Positions 34,035 through 45,862 of a stretch of DNA of 64,000 bases are shown one piece after another (position 1 is the stretch's first letter; every line of letters starts with the position of its first letter). Location: assembly GCA_950295325.1 (NCBI GenBank), contig OX485805.1, positions 16,539,501 to 16,603,500 on the forward strand, in the 5' to 3' direction. The notes below the pieces were generated by a model. The model worked only from the letters and a program-made list of their open reading frames with translations, did not search any database and was not told the DNA's origin. The stretch is from Polytrichum commune (taxonomy: Eukaryota > Streptophyta > Polytrichopsida > Polytrichales > Polytrichaceae). A program made the position numbers and the translations under genes.

Positions 34035-36534
34035 CTATGCATAGATGAGTGGCTCCAGCTGCTGATCCATCATCAGGTGGTCAGGGAACAGACGCACGTC
34101 GCCGAATAACATCGGCTGCTGCTGCTGCTGCATCATCATCATCCCGGAAGAATCAGGAGGAGGGTAATTAGCAAGATCGCTCGGCAAATATATGAGGTCG
34201 CTGCCAAAAAAGTCTCCTCCAGTGCTCATGTTGTCCGAAAGGCAAGAAACGGAGGAATGATCATCACAGTGGCCGCCGAATTGCCAGCTGTGATCATCGG
34301 TGCTTAGAAAGCAGTGTCCACCATCATCCTCTTCTGAATTACTTTGAAACTCTTGATGAGGATGATGAGAATGATGAGGATGCCACGTCATGTTGGCAGC
34401 ACTAGGGTTAACCTCACCACCACTGCTTCCGGAGGTGAACAGATCAGGAGTGATAGCGTCACGTGTATAACTGAAGTCTGCATTCAATGCAACATTCGGT
34501 TGCTCCAAGAATGGGTCGGCGTTACTGAGCTGGAATTGCCAAGCGGGTGGAATGTCACTCAGATTGTTCCAAGTTTCCGGGAGTTGAGGGGTACAGCTAT
34601 TGTTGTTGTTGTTGTTGTTGTTCCACAGCCACTCTCCTGCACGCTGTTCATGTTGTTGATGAAGTTGCTGTTGTTGCAGGTGATCGGAAAACTGCATCAT
34701 CCCAGAATTGGGTAACGAGGAGCTGGAGTTGGACATACACGACGACGGCAGTATGCTCTGCAGATTGTCAGGGTTAGCAGTCATATTGGGAGGAGAGAAG
34801 ATGAGTTGTCGAGCTGGGAGAGAGAAGTGTTGTGATGGAGATGAAGATCCATGATGAGGCCTGCTGGCAGAGTATTCAGGTGAGGAGGCTGTGTCAGTGG
34901 CGGAAGGAGAGACGGGGGAATTAGTGAGAGAGGAATCGTCAGAGTAGGGAACTTGTGTGGATAGTAAACATGGGTTGGGTGGTGAAGATATTGCACGGTT
35001 AGTTAATACACTCATGCTATCCAATCCCACTCCCACATACTTGGACACCACTTGAGCAAGGGTTCCCTGCACCGCATGATCCTCTCCTCGTCCGGAGGTG
35101 GAGAAATCATTCCCAGCAGCTACTGTTCCTCCTCGAACAGCCGGAGGAATTAAGCATCGTGCAGAAGTGGTACTGTACGCGTTTTGATTATCCTGGCTGC
35201 TCGCAGGGGTTATTGGCGAGCCATTGCTGGTGTAGGTCAAAGTGGACTCCTCCGCTGACACCGAACCCTTGGGGATGTCATCACCATTGTTGCAACAAGA
35301 GGTAGACTTAGTAGCAGCGGCCTGCAAACCAACACCACCACCGTTAAGAACACATCAATAAACTAATCCTCACATTAACTTTAACCCACCCGAGAATAAC
35401 ACTTTCTAACCCCTGACATCCAGCAACATTCAATCCAAACCTTCGGACACACCGAGGTCACAAGAAACCATCATTTTCTTGAACATTCATAAATCTTTGT
35501 AAGAAAGGGGGAAAAATAAAATAAAAACCAGTCACCTGAATTGATGGTGGTGGTGGTGCAAGAACTCCTCCTCCTCCGCTGCCGCATGAAGCTCTTGCTG
35601 GAGATAATGGTATGTGATGTGGCCGAGTCAATGGTGAAGATTGTGCTGCAACAGCAACTGCAGCATCATTCCTGTCTGAATTATGTGCACCAGTAGATTT
35701 TTGGTGCACATTGTGTTCGTACTGCAGCCACTGCTGCTTCTTTCTCACACCACCACATCCACCACCTGCTGTAAATGTCTCGGTGAAATTCGAAACCTGA
35801 GCAGCAGCTGGTGATGATTCGTGCAGCTGTCTGGGACGGTCACTGATGGCATTGGCCAACCTCTCCACGGATTCATACGCATGCATGTACGGGTCCCGAG
35901 ACCGTGGGGAGTTCGTAACTCCGTCGACCTTCCCTGAAAGCTTCGCAACCTTCGCAGCTGGCTGCTGCACACCGAGGGTTAATGCGGTGTGCCAATCGTT
36001 TACTGGGGGCTTGCTGATGCTGAGGATGGGGTGATCAGCAAGCTGAGATGATCGAGAGTCCTCGAGCTGCTGCTGCTGATGATGAATTTGTTGAGACGAC
36101 GCTTTGGAAGCTGCTGTTGCTGCGTGCAGAGCAGCGGACAAGAGGCAGGTCTGGTGTGTGGGGTAGACGAAATTGGTTCGAGCTTTCACTCCGCGCATGG
36201 AGCGAGCTGCTAGGTCGTAAGCCAGTGCTGCGTCCTCAGCTGTATCGAATGTCCCTAGCCATCGCCGTTCCCGTGTGTTGGGGTCGCGGATCTCGGCTGC
36301 GTACCGTCCCCATGGGCGACGTCGCACACCCCTGTACCGCCCGCTCTCCTGCTGGGGAACTCCGTTCTTCCGAGTTGATGATGGTGATGATGATGGTGCT
36401 TTCTTCTTAGTTGACCCAGTTCCCCCCGCCACCGTTACTGCTAGCTTGTTGTTGCTGCTGTTGTTGTTGCGATGGTGGTGAGGCGGAGGATGAATGATCT
36501 CCATCGTCGTCGTCGTCGTCCCCCGCGGACCCAT
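34035..36534 (-). CDS. AP2/ERF transcription factor, group VIII-b (ESR/LEP-like), two exons
   Basis: Exon 1 is 36534-35536, the intron 35535-35322 and exon 2 35321-34035, giving 761 codons. The start is the first ATG (GAAACCATGGGT context). The upstream frame opens only at a TTG and an in-frame TGA lies just before it. One AP2 domain (residues about 66-125) reads [19 protein letters not shown], then [16 protein letters not shown] and [19 protein letters not shown] marks the ERF rather than DREB branch, and ARTNFVYP resembles ESR1/ESR2 and LEP. Such factors bind GCC-box DNA in the nucleus and act in meristem and organ development. The rest is low-complexity: His/Pro and Asn near the N-terminus, then Gln-rich, an Asn run of eight and an acidic Ser/Asp C-terminus ([15 protein letters not shown]), possibly activating. 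It is about twice the usual length of this group, and the intron is uncommon for ERFs. I do not claim an ortholog name. Confidence 0.93.
35322..35535 (-). other. intron of the ERF gene
   Basis: Read on the minus strand, donor TTCAG|GTGACTGG and acceptor TTGGTTTGCAG|GCCGCT, phase 0, 214 bp. Reading through exon 1 instead gives an unlikely hydrophobic tail ([15 protein letters not shown]) before a stop. Confidence 0.88.
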
Positions 36535-36544
36535 GGTTTCCGCC

Positions 36545-37450
36545 AATCCACGAAACGCAAAATGTTGCAGCAAACTCACAAGTCGCAACCTCGTTCTTCC
36601 TTTGAAGCCTTGTGAAATCAATCACTTGGTACGCTTTTCCAAATGTTCGCCAATCCAACAAAAACTTGCAGCAAACCCAAACCTCGCGACGTTCTTCACC
36701 CTCCACCTCCCTTCTTTCAGCTTTGTCCCCGAATCAATCACTTGCAAGCGAAGCTCGAGTTCTCAGTGCTTGTCAATCTAACAAAACCTCGCAGAAAACC
36801 AGAAACTCGCGAGTCCAACCTCCTATTCTTCGTCCCGAAATCAATCTTTTGGGATGCTTGCTCTTCTTAATGTCATCGATCCACAAAAACCTTTGTTCCG
36901 CACCCAAAGCTTACAACGCTCTTCACCCCAATCCCCTTCCTTGGTTCCTTGGTTCCTTCTTCCGGAATCGATCACTTGGGGATGCTCTTCCTCCCAATGT
37001 TTGTCAATCTACCAAAACCAAAAACTCACACCGAACCCAAAGCTCGCAACTTTCTTCACCCCCAACTTCCCTTCCTCCCTTCTTGCGAGTCAATCACTTA
37101 GGATGATGTACTTTTCAATGTTCGCAAGGCAATCCACTAAAACACTTTTCACCGAACTAAAAACTCCCACTTCCTTCACCTCAACCTCCTTCCTCCCTTC
37201 TCAAATCACTTACTTGCGACGTTGCTCTTCCCAATGTTCGTCAATCCACCAACGCCTTACACAGAAAGGGAAAAAAGAAGAAGCAAATCTTTCTTCACCC
37301 AACCTCCTTCCTTCCGTCTTTTCTTGCTTCGTCCCGACTCAATTACTTGCGACGATGCTCTTCCCCAAAACCTTTGCACCGTACCCAAACGTCACCACTT
37401 CCTCCACCCCAACCTCCTCCTTCCCTTCCCCCTGCCTTGGAATCACTTGA
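36545..37450 (-). repeat. minisatellite in the ERF 5' region, about eight 100-130 bp units
   Basis: Units recur near 36540, 36650, 36774, 36876, 37004, 37130, 37241 and 37350. On the + strand each has AATCAATCACTT, a GATGCTCTTCC-type block, AATGTTCGTCAATCCACCAA, AACC and CTCGCAAC, and TTCTTCACCCCAACCTCC. The gene-sense strand is purine-rich. The unit nearest the gene (36540-36600) is the most diverged and lies just before the start codon. It overlaps the presumed 5' leader and promoter. Several short + frames here are only translations of the array. Confidence 0.88.
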
Positions 37451-37547
37451 GAGCTCTCTTTGCCCTCCGACAAAGTGCACTTGCTCTCACACCAGAAGCT
37501 CCGGAAACAGCACCCGTGTAAGAAGTTGAGCCCAGTGGCGACACGCC

Positions 37548-37562
37548 GCACTTATAACTTAT
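37548..37562 (-). promoter_or_regulatory. possible TATA box for the ERF gene
   Basis: The minus strand reads AAGTTATAAGTGCGG just upstream of the minisatellite. If used, the leader would be about 1 kb and contain the repeat array. Another TTATAAG-type site lies near 37780. Neither is proven. Confidence 0.3.
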
Positions 37563-39230
37563 GCATAGCCATCCATCCTGCCATCGGAAGCACCCATTGA
37601 CCCCGAGCCCGAGGGATTTGAAACTTGCGTTGCAAAATACTCACACCAGCAGGCCCCAACGCACAAGGCAAGGCAATTTAAGGGCAGGCACCAAACCGAG
37701 GCCACCCCCCACCGACCGACGCTGGTGACGACCGGTTCCAAGCTGCGGCAGTACCACAGCTACTATACGCTTTCTTATAACTTAATACTTCCTGGGTCGC
37801 AACTGCTGCACTGGATTCCCAGCGTGCTCGGCTGTCGGAATGGTCTGCGTTGCAATAACTGAAGCTACTGGGATGCAGCGGCAATGAGGCCGTCTCTCTG
37901 CGCAAGTTGCGATCGCAAACACAGCAACTGAATTGGCAGCCCCCTCCAACACAAGCATCTGCAGGAGCAAGGCACGCCTTATACCATCCACGTGCATGCA
38001 GGAAGGAATGATGAGCGCAGCAGTGTTGTTGCCTACTAGAGCATTCTGCTGCATTTTGTTGTAGTATTTTTTATTTTTTTATTTTTTTATTTTTCTGATT
38101 TACGACATATGCTCCAACCCTCCCTAATATCATGCCCACGGCGACCAAAGTGCACGGGATATGGAGGAGATGTCTGTAGTGTTAACATGGATGCGTGGTA
38201 ATAGAGAATTAGTGTAGCGTATGACACTAGGGAATCTCACAAAGTCAATATTGGCAATTATGACAATATTGGCAATTATGACAACGCAGATGCATGCAAG
38301 TATGTGGATGATTCTAATGTCAAAACCTATGATATATCAGAGGGAAATGTGATAACAAGGAGGGAGATTTAGACTAAGCACATCTGTTCCCTAAGGTTTT
38401 TGGATATAAGAAAGCGAGTAACACTGTGGAGGTTAGGGTGTATATGAAATGAAATGAAATGGTATCATGCACATCATATGTAGCAGTATTGTGCATATAT
38501 ATAATGTGTAATGGAGTTACACTACAGGCATTAGGCCATGGCTCCATAACATAATTCAACAGTGTAAGGGTCCTCCTACATCATCAGGCTTGACACTGTA
38601 GCGAGGAGTGCAAATATTTGCAAGATGTTGTGATTATACTCTTAGGATTATGTCGCCCATCCAACTGAAGGTATGTGTTGACCAACAAATGTTGTGTCTT
38701 AAATGACATGGCACTCCGTGGACTATATGGCCCACAGCCTTTGGGAGGTCACTAGCCGTTAGTGTAAACCTAAAATCATGCTTCACATTCCACTAGGCCT
38801 ACCTTCAAGAGTTAAATTGAAAAATTACCCTACGATTCCGGCCAACATGATCCGTACTTACCATGTGGGATTTCATGTAGATTTTCCATCCATTGAAATG
38901 TTAAAGGTTGTAGTCCACAACTACCCTCATGTTAACCTAAAATGGGGGCCCGTGACACTCTCAACTAATGAATCTAAAATTTTCTCAAGAGCCATGGGCT
39001 TAAGGGCTTTCGTGTAAGCATGCCCTACTATGCATACGGGGGCAGTGGCAAACTAGGTAGCAAACTAGATGGCATGCTACCCAAGTGATGAACCTATGAC
39101 TACTATGATTTTTTTGTTGTTTTGTCTTAGTGTCTCAAAAAAAATCTAGCAATTGACTTGTCATTAAATGGTCATATTGCCCTGTGAACTATCATAAGAG
39201 AAGTGGGAGGGGGGGGGGGGGTTGTATGAC
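37563..39230. other. ERF upstream flank and unassigned stretch
   Basis: 37563-38060 is complex and GC-balanced, as expected of promoter DNA. From about 38065 it turns into low-complexity T-rich sequence and repeat-like DNA. A short direct duplication (AATATTGGCAATTATGACA) lies at 38249-38284. The frame 38778-39017 has no recognisable domain. Confidence 0.4.
39209..39222. repeat. poly-G run
   Basis: About 13 consecutive G at the left edge of a reverse R1 copy. Confidence 0.8.
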
Positions 39231-39234
39231 CATT

Positions 39235-39435
39235 TAATGAACACAAGACTTGTCACTTTTGATAATGAACATGATAATATTCATACAAGCTTCAAAGATT
39301 ATGAGGAAGTGGTTACAAAAACGATTTGGATTCGCTAACCATCTTGTACTAATCGTGTGTGTTTCATATCAAAAGGAGAAGTGGGCTAGTGAAAAAAGTA
39401 ACCATCTAAGACATCCCATTTACCTTAATACTTTG
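39235..39435 (-). repeat. dispersed repeat R1, reverse partial copy
   Basis: TTTTGATAATGAACATGATA, AAAACGATTTGGATTCGCTA, ACCATCTTGTACTAATCGTG and TGTTTCATATCAAAAGGAGA match the R1 left half in reverse. A forward copy begins 90 bp later, making a second head-to-head pair. Confidence 0.7.
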
Positions 39436-39524
39436 TTTCCTTCATCTTCTAGTGTGGCTTAGAGGACTCATAGAAGACAAACCAACTTGTTTGAGATAAG
39501 GTACATGTGTGTTCTTGGATAATT

Positions 39525-40015
39525 TTTCTCTCTACACCCATTTCTTGTAGCCTATGAAACATGCAATTAGTGCGAGATGATGAGCAAATCTAAACCGTGC
39601 CAATTATAACATTACATTGTTGATCAATAGTGTTCAATTGCCCTAATTTCAAATACAATTCGAAGCATTGGGACTTTGGCATCCGGAGGCTTTATTCTAG
39701 AATCTACTTTGGGGCCAATGAAACACAACTCATGAGTTGAATAATGTTATGGTATCCATTTGCAGATTTGTATCATCTTTGTGGAGCTCGTATGAATATA
39801 TAGCTTATGCAGTATCAAAGTGAAGATTCTCATGCTCATTAAGTGGATATATAGTTCCTTACAATCATGTTCACGTTTCACTCTAGAATGGTTAGCATAT
39901 TTTGAGCATATGGTTCAATCTATGTTGAACACATGTCTGTTTTGGTGTCCGTTCTTAGATTCACACCTAGCCACATAACACTCACATCTAGGTGTCCAAA
40001 TTAGTGTTATGCTCA
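39525..40015 (+). repeat. dispersed repeat R1, forward copy with a 170-bp insertion
   Basis: CACCCATTTCTTGTAGCCTA and GTGCGAGATGATGAGCAAAT are followed by about 170 bp of foreign sequence (39600-39768). The copy then resumes at TTTGTGGAGCTCGTATGAAT, AATGGTTAGCATATTTTGAG and TCCGTTCTTAGATTCACACC. Confidence 0.75.
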
Positions 40016-40734
40016 ATTGAGGCACATATACATTGAGGCTTGTGGCCCTGTTGGTCTTTACAACTCTCACACTTTGATTGTTGGAGCATATCATGAATTC
40101 TTTCATCGCCTTAAGAATGTGATAGTCATTTTGGTCCTCCATAACATGGCAACAAGTTGGTCACTTGGTTCTCTTTGTTGGATCCCTAAATTTGATTCAT
40201 TAGTATTGTTACCCCTCTCCCATGCCAAAAAGGTTTACTTAAAGGAAAATAAAACAAGGGAACCACATCATGATTAAAATGGAGTTGTATTTCCTTAGCC
40301 ACACGACCAACTGCCAACTTGTGATTGTACTATTGCGAAAGACAAACTCTTTTAATGAAGGTTACTCTCATCTTTATATGTTTGCACACATTCGTCTTTA
40401 ATTTCTCAAGCATCTTAAATTCTACATGTAGAAGCAAAATCTATCCAAAATGTCCTAAAAAACATTTCTACCCAATTAAACAACTTACTACAAAAAATGT
40501 GTACCTCTAATGATGGATAGACCATACAAATGACATTGTTCACAAAAGAAATTAATCATCCATATGTCCCATACTAGATAATAATAATGTAATCGTGTAC
40601 GTTGGTATGATCCAACAGAGGTGATTGCCCCGAGCACAAACACCATTTTTGACCTTTAAAGCTTAATGTTGTGAATCGACGGTTCCTACTCACTTGAGAC
40701 AACTGTCCACTTGTTAATCAAGTTCACTTTCTCC

Positions 40735-40965
40735 ACACCGTTCAGTTATGCCATGCCCACATTTTCTGGTGGGCATAGCCAGTGGACGATCCCCACCAAA
40801 ATGTGGGTGGATAATTCCTTCACTTTTAGCTAGCAAACACTCAAAACTTCAATACAATACATCCAATCGTTGGCTGAAGGCGACGCAAAACCACGCGTAT
40901 TGCTAGGAGCCGTCCACTGGCTATGTCCACTAGTAAATCCGGACACGGCTATAGTTAAATGATAC
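40735..40965. mobile_element. small inverted-repeat element (fold-back type)
   Basis: GGGCATAGCCAGTGGACG (about 40772) and CGTCCACTGGCTATGTCC (about 40908) are inverted. The outer flanks also pair loosely (TATGCCATGCCCACATTTTC against CTATAGCCGTGTCCGGATTT). Inside the left arm CCCACATTTT and AAAATGTGGG form another hairpin. The ends are not exactly set. Confidence 0.5.
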
Positions 40966-41287
40966 GCTGACCACTCAACCATTGTTTGTTGTTCCACTTG
41001 AACGGGCCCAATTATTACATGCCCCCATTCTGCATAATTGTATACATATACAACCATCTCATGTTGGGATAGTTTATTTGGTGTGGCTTTCCTTTTTCTT
41101 TCCGTGCCTCTTCTTTCGAGTCCAAACTTGAAGGAATACTAGAAGGCCAAAAAAGGTTAGTCAATGCAGCGGAGAGATTGAGGACCCGGCCGTCCAGTGG
41201 GTCCAGGCTCCCTCCCAGCAGTCGGCGACAGGCCTCTGCAAAAAGCAGGCAGACTACTCTACCGGTGGACTCCTCATGACTACGAAG

Positions 41288-41288
<1 letters not shown>

Positions 41289-41326
<38 letters not shown>
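41289..41326. repeat. (CT)n microsatellite
   Basis: Nineteen or so CT units. It yields Arg-Glu repeats in minus-strand frames. Confidence 0.95.
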
Positions 41327-41329
<3 letters not shown>

Positions 41330-42569
41330 TTCTTCTGCTGCTGCCAATTGTGTTGATGAACTTGTAGCTGTGTAGGCAGATTCTCGCCTACACAGTTACT
41401 ATATTTGTCTTGTGTATTTATTCCCTCATTCCTCATTCTCCCTGCTGCAGCATTCTCAAACCTCCCGAGCTCCTTCCATTTAAGAAGTTATGCAAATCTC
41501 AAGGGAATGGAATGTACGCACAAAAGTTAAAGAGAGGGAACAGGGACAGCGCACATGAAGACGAGTTAAGCTTACCACACTGGCTCATGGGCCACAGGAC
41601 GAACGCAAAGCTGCTGCAACCACATGACCCCGGAGCCGGACTGATCGCTCGCTCCCACCATTGAACTTTGAAATCTAGGGCCGGGTTTGACAAAGTTCCT
41701 CCTCACTAGCCTAGCTACTCCTCCCTCACAGTCTACTCTCAAACCGCCTCTGCAATCTACACCCTACCCTCATCACCTCTGCAATGTCACTCCCTCCCCT
41801 CTCTCTCTCTCTCTCTCATGTATCCCGAAACCCTAGGGAAGCAGATGCACTTGGTTTCAATCAATCTCCCTCCTCCTTCTTTGTCACACTTCCTTCTCAT
41901 GCATCACAGGTCTTGACATCAAAATAACCCACCAAAGAATTCAAGCCACTCGCTCGCACACATCAAGTTGTTGTCGTCATTATCATCATCGTTATTGGTA
42001 TTGTTGCGAAGTTGGTTTTGTGCTATTCCATGAAGTCACATGTTAGGCTGATTCTCTATTATCACACATCTATGTTAACACTGGAGACCTCCTTACTATC
42101 ACATGCACTTTGGTTACCCCATGCATGATTTTAGGGAGGTTAGAGTGTATATACGCCCTATAATGTATACTGGGGTTTGGAGCTGCCACTCAAGTGCGAA
42201 CTCGGGGTTCGCTCTTGCAGAGTTATGTGGTAGTAGGTCGCTAGAGGGTCGCTAGAGGGTTGAATGAGGTGGTGTGCAACAGTGTCGAGGAAGGTTTTTG
42301 GGTATAATTGGGTCAAAAGCCTAGTGTTTCCAAGTCTGACCAGTTGTTTGTTGTGATCTTTCGGTTTTTCTTTACTAGGTGTATCGATCGTTTGAGGTGT
42401 ATTCCATAGGTTCCTCTAAAACGATCAGTAATTTTCCTGACATCTTGGAACCTCAACCGGTTATTTCTCAAAACCCAACCACTTCATCTGTAACTAGCGG
42501 TTGGTCCTCCCGTTCATTGGCGGGCAAGCGGCAACACACCTTTTCATTATGAGTATCATGTGACACTAA

Positions 42570-42995
42570 AGGTATGTGGGTGTTATCCGGTTCATTTTTC
42601 AAGTTCTTTAACTTCTACAAAATAAAATTTACACACTGACAGTTGTGTTGCATTAGCAAATCTACACTGAAGCATCACCAAAAAATTGGAATGAAAATCG
42701 GACTCCCCTTTATTTAGTTATAAATGGATATCATAAGTGCATGTTTGTTGACTGAATGTATGTAGGTCTTCTTAACTGTGTTCACTATCGAGTGTAGTGT
42801 GGAGTAACTACTAAAATTTGAAGACGTAGTCCAGATCTCTTTTGAACATGTATCTTTATGGTGGTTGTTATTCAATCTTTCACCACACACCGACCAAATA
42901 TAGGTTCCAATTAAGAAACGTCACCAAATGACACCCACATAACTTAGTAGAAAAGTGGTAATCAAATAACATGTTCTAAAATCTTGACATGCGAA
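42570..42995 (+). repeat. dispersed repeat R3, forward copy
   Basis: TGTGTTGCATTAGCAAATCT, ATCGAGTGTAGTGTGGAGTA, AAATTTGAAGACGTAGTCCA, TCTTTTGAACATGTATCTTT and ATATAGGTTCCAATTAAGAA are the R3 blocks in forward order. Confidence 0.7.
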
Positions 42996-44509
42996 ACCTT
43001 GGCCCCTCATAATCTATCGCAAGCATCATATTGTCTAGGAGTCGTTGTTTGGCTACCACTTTTCTATGAGGGGTGAAGATGTGGGCCGTGGCAAGTCATG
43101 TTTGCAAGCCTGCTATTTGGAACTTTTTGTTTGTGCCACTAATCTACTAATGTGCAGCAACCACCATCAACCTAAGTTTGTCAATATGGATGATGATGTT
43201 GTGTGCATGTCATGGAGGTTTTTGCACCATGGAAGTATTCATTAACAATAATGAAATTTTCCGTCAAGAGTTGGTACAATGTATATTTCCAATGGTTGTT
43301 TTGCATATGGTAGGGTTGATTGGTAGAAAATGAAGTAGGAGTGGGTATATGGCTGCCATACAAAAACAATTGCCACACATTGCATAACTAAAATCATGTC
43401 CACAAACCCAACTTTGTACATTAATAAACGTAGGAACGCAACAACAAACCCACACACAACATTGTACCAACATGGATCATGAAACGTACATGCAACACCC
43501 CCTAAGTGCACATGCCTAGAATGATTCAAACCCAATATCACATGCATAATAGGAGCACAAGCTAAGAATACAAACCGAGTCTTCCCACCCACATGAAACA
43601 AAATTTGAAAGTATAATAAAAGCTACAATTTGCCATGATGGGTATTGAGACATACCCATTGACACCCCCCCCCCCTCAAACACACACACACACCAAAAAT
43701 TTAAATATAATACTTGCAATTATAAATAAGGGATAGAATATCAACTCCCTCATGGTGAGCAAAGTCAAGGTAAGAGGGACCAAGCACACGATATCAATAA
43801 ATTAACTTCAAAAAATACACATATCACCATCTTGAAGTAATCAAGTATTAAAAAAATCAAAACTCCATGAAATACCTAATACACCTAATCCTAAACAAAA
43901 CAAACATTGATAACAACCAAAGCCCAATCAATTCCTCTAGAAGTAAAAATTATTAGATGTTGGACCCACTTATCACAAGCCCACCCCCCAAAACGGAAGG
44001 TTGTTCATAAATGAGTACAATGGATTGTACTTTAGAGGGCCAACATGCTCACATTCACGATAATGATACAACACCAACGTTCATGTTTCTTTTGTTTTAT
44101 TTGGTTGCTTCTCCAATCATGTAGCATAGCATTATTTAATGCCTTTGACTCTCTTTGGTGTACAAAAGAGTTGATTGATTAGAATAATGTTTTAGTTCTT
44201 TATTGGAAAGATTTGAGTCCGGCTTTGGGGACTAGTAATTCACATCTCTTAAGGGTTTCAGTTTGGAGGTTCTCCTCTATGTGGTTGTATTTTGCAATTA
44301 ATTTCATTCAAATTGTACCAATATATTATACGTAACCAAAAAAATGTAACCTCCTATTGGATATGCATTCGTTAAACCATGTGAAAAATGAGGAGGAAGT
44401 TCCACTCCAATGTGAATTGAACCGAGATCCCATAACTAGTTGGCAAAATTACATATGTCCTCTTTTTCTCTCTTTCCTTTTGCTATATCATTTTGGCATA
44501 AAAACGGGT
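42996..44509. other. unassigned stretch
   Basis: Minus frames at 43242-43601 and 43264-43473 overlap in different frames and are Cys/Phe-rich by base composition. Poly-C then (CA)n at 43667-43694. No gene is supported. A possible low-identity R2 start lies near 44345. Confidence 0.4.
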
Positions 44510-44720
44510 GCTAAGGTGTGTGTCGCTATTGTGGGCACTTCCAACTTTGTAGCCCTAATATACCATTGGATTCGCGGATGAATGGTGTCAATAGGTTAGC
44601 AAATGCAAATTCAGAAGAATGCCACATAAAATTTTACGATTGGTTTTCACTGGCCATAGCTACAAATAATCAAAAGTTGAGATTCTCTTATCCATTGAAT
44701 GGCTTTGTAGGGTGGGGGGT
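44510..44720 (+). repeat. dispersed repeat R2, forward end
   Basis: TATTGTGGGCACTTCCAACT, ATACCATTGGATTCGCGGAT and AGTTGAGATTCTCTTATCC match the R2 end seen at 24.3 and 28.6 kb. Confidence 0.55.
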
Positions 44721-44914
44721 TGTTTGGTTTCTACTACAGCTCTCTCAAGATAATCATCGATGTCTATTCAAACATCCAATTGCATCTAAAACAACACACT
44801 ACCCTCTCACAAGTGCCAACCATTTTACCTAGTGAACTTTATTACTGAGATTTTTGTATTAAATAAACACGTGTCCTTAAAAATGTTATAAAACCATCTC
44901 ATTGTTGGTCTAAG

Positions 44915-45245
44915 GCATATGAAACTTATGTGATCACTCTTCTTAATTGAACAACTAGTATATATTTGAATGGCATATGACAAGCTTTTAGTCAAGAATG
45001 GACACCAAAATGATATGTCTAATTATGAAGTTGAACTACATGCTTAGAATACAATAATGAGACATCATCCATTCTAGGTTCAAACTTGGAAGGGACCATG
45101 TGATCTCCTAGAGAGAAAGCCTTGATTTTTACCATCTTTCCAACCCCTTGCATCCTCCCCTTATGCTAAATCACAGCACCTTTGTGGTGATTTACAATTT
45201 ACCCACCAAGATTGTGGTTATTGGGTAATCAATTCTATGTATTGA
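44915..45245 (-). repeat. dispersed repeat R2, reverse copy
   Basis: CACTCTTCTTAATTGAACAA, TTTGAATGGCATATGACAAG, AGAATGGACACCAAAATGAT, CCATTCTAGGTTCAAACTTG and CAACCCCTTGCATCCTCCCC keep the R2 reverse order, followed by GATTGTGGTTATTGGG. Confidence 0.7.
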
Positions 45246-45636
45246 GAACAAAATTCAACGTTGCATGTCTAAGTGAATGTGAGTGATATTGTTGAAATTG
45301 ATATGTTGTGAGCTTAAAAGGGTTTAGTGGCCACTTGAAACCAAAAGGGTAGCGCACCACATAAGAGAAGCCACACACAAACATTAGTGCTAATGACTCA
45401 AGTTTTGATAAGTTCCCAACAATACAAATTTAAAAGCATAACCACGTAACCACATTACCTAGAAGTTTAGTTGACAATCCATGTTAACAAATAAAATGCA
45501 AAGCCGTGCAACTGCATCCTTGCATGAGTGTTTCAGGGGTACCTAGGACTAGTAGAATTGTGGTAGTTTCATTACACAACACTCTAACTCGAAGTGACTA
45601 GAATGACATGGGTTGTCATGAAACTATAACATTTCT

Positions 45637-45862
45637 ACTACACTGAGCATCCCAGTTAATGTGTGTTACTACTCAAAGTTACGCAATGCCATAACTATTC
45701 AATGAGAATGTAATATTTTACCAAGCAAAGTCATTCATGTTGTATAATATCCAAACAACTTATTGAACTTTCATTAGTAAAAATTGAACTCATGAGTAGA
45801 ACGTCATTGCCCTGCATAACTTTGAATAGTAGCATGCACTAATTGAGATAATCAGTGTAGTG
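45637..45862. mobile_element. MITE with ACTACACTGA/TCAGTGTAGT ends, about 226 bp
   Basis: Left end ACTACACTGAGCATCCCAGT and right end GAGATAATCAGTGTAGT. The interior shares ACTATTCAATGAGAATGTAA and TATTGAACTTTCATTAG with the element at 17066, and the length is almost equal. About 50 bp before it (GTGACTAGAATGACATGGGT) also resembles the left flank of the element at 52685. Confidence 0.7.

Larger units (their letters stand above)
40016..42560. other. unassigned stretch with two simple repeats
   Basis: It contains the small inverted element at 40735-40965 and the CT tract at 41289. A minus frame across 41015-41280 reads RSHEESTGRVVCLLFAEACR and onward without stops to 41015. It has no domain I recognise and its upstream half is the CT repeat, so I do not call it. 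41640-41960 is C/T-rich. Confidence 0.35.

Noticed and set aside
34344-34777. Forward frames opposite ERF exon 2
   Set aside because: They are antisense shadows; their Val/Cys runs come from the Asn/Gln codon repeats.
36534-36621. Longer N-terminus for the ERF protein starting at 36621
   Set aside because: The codon at 36621 is TTG and an in-frame TGA lies just before it; the first ATG is 36534 in good context.
36048-37529. Several forward frames opposite exon 1 and in the minisatellite
   Set aside because: Products of the AP2 exon in antisense or of the tandem units in three frames.
41015-41436. Minus frames with Arg-Glu repeats and a non-repetitive tail
   Set aside because: Half is CT repeat; the tail has no domain and no start of its own.
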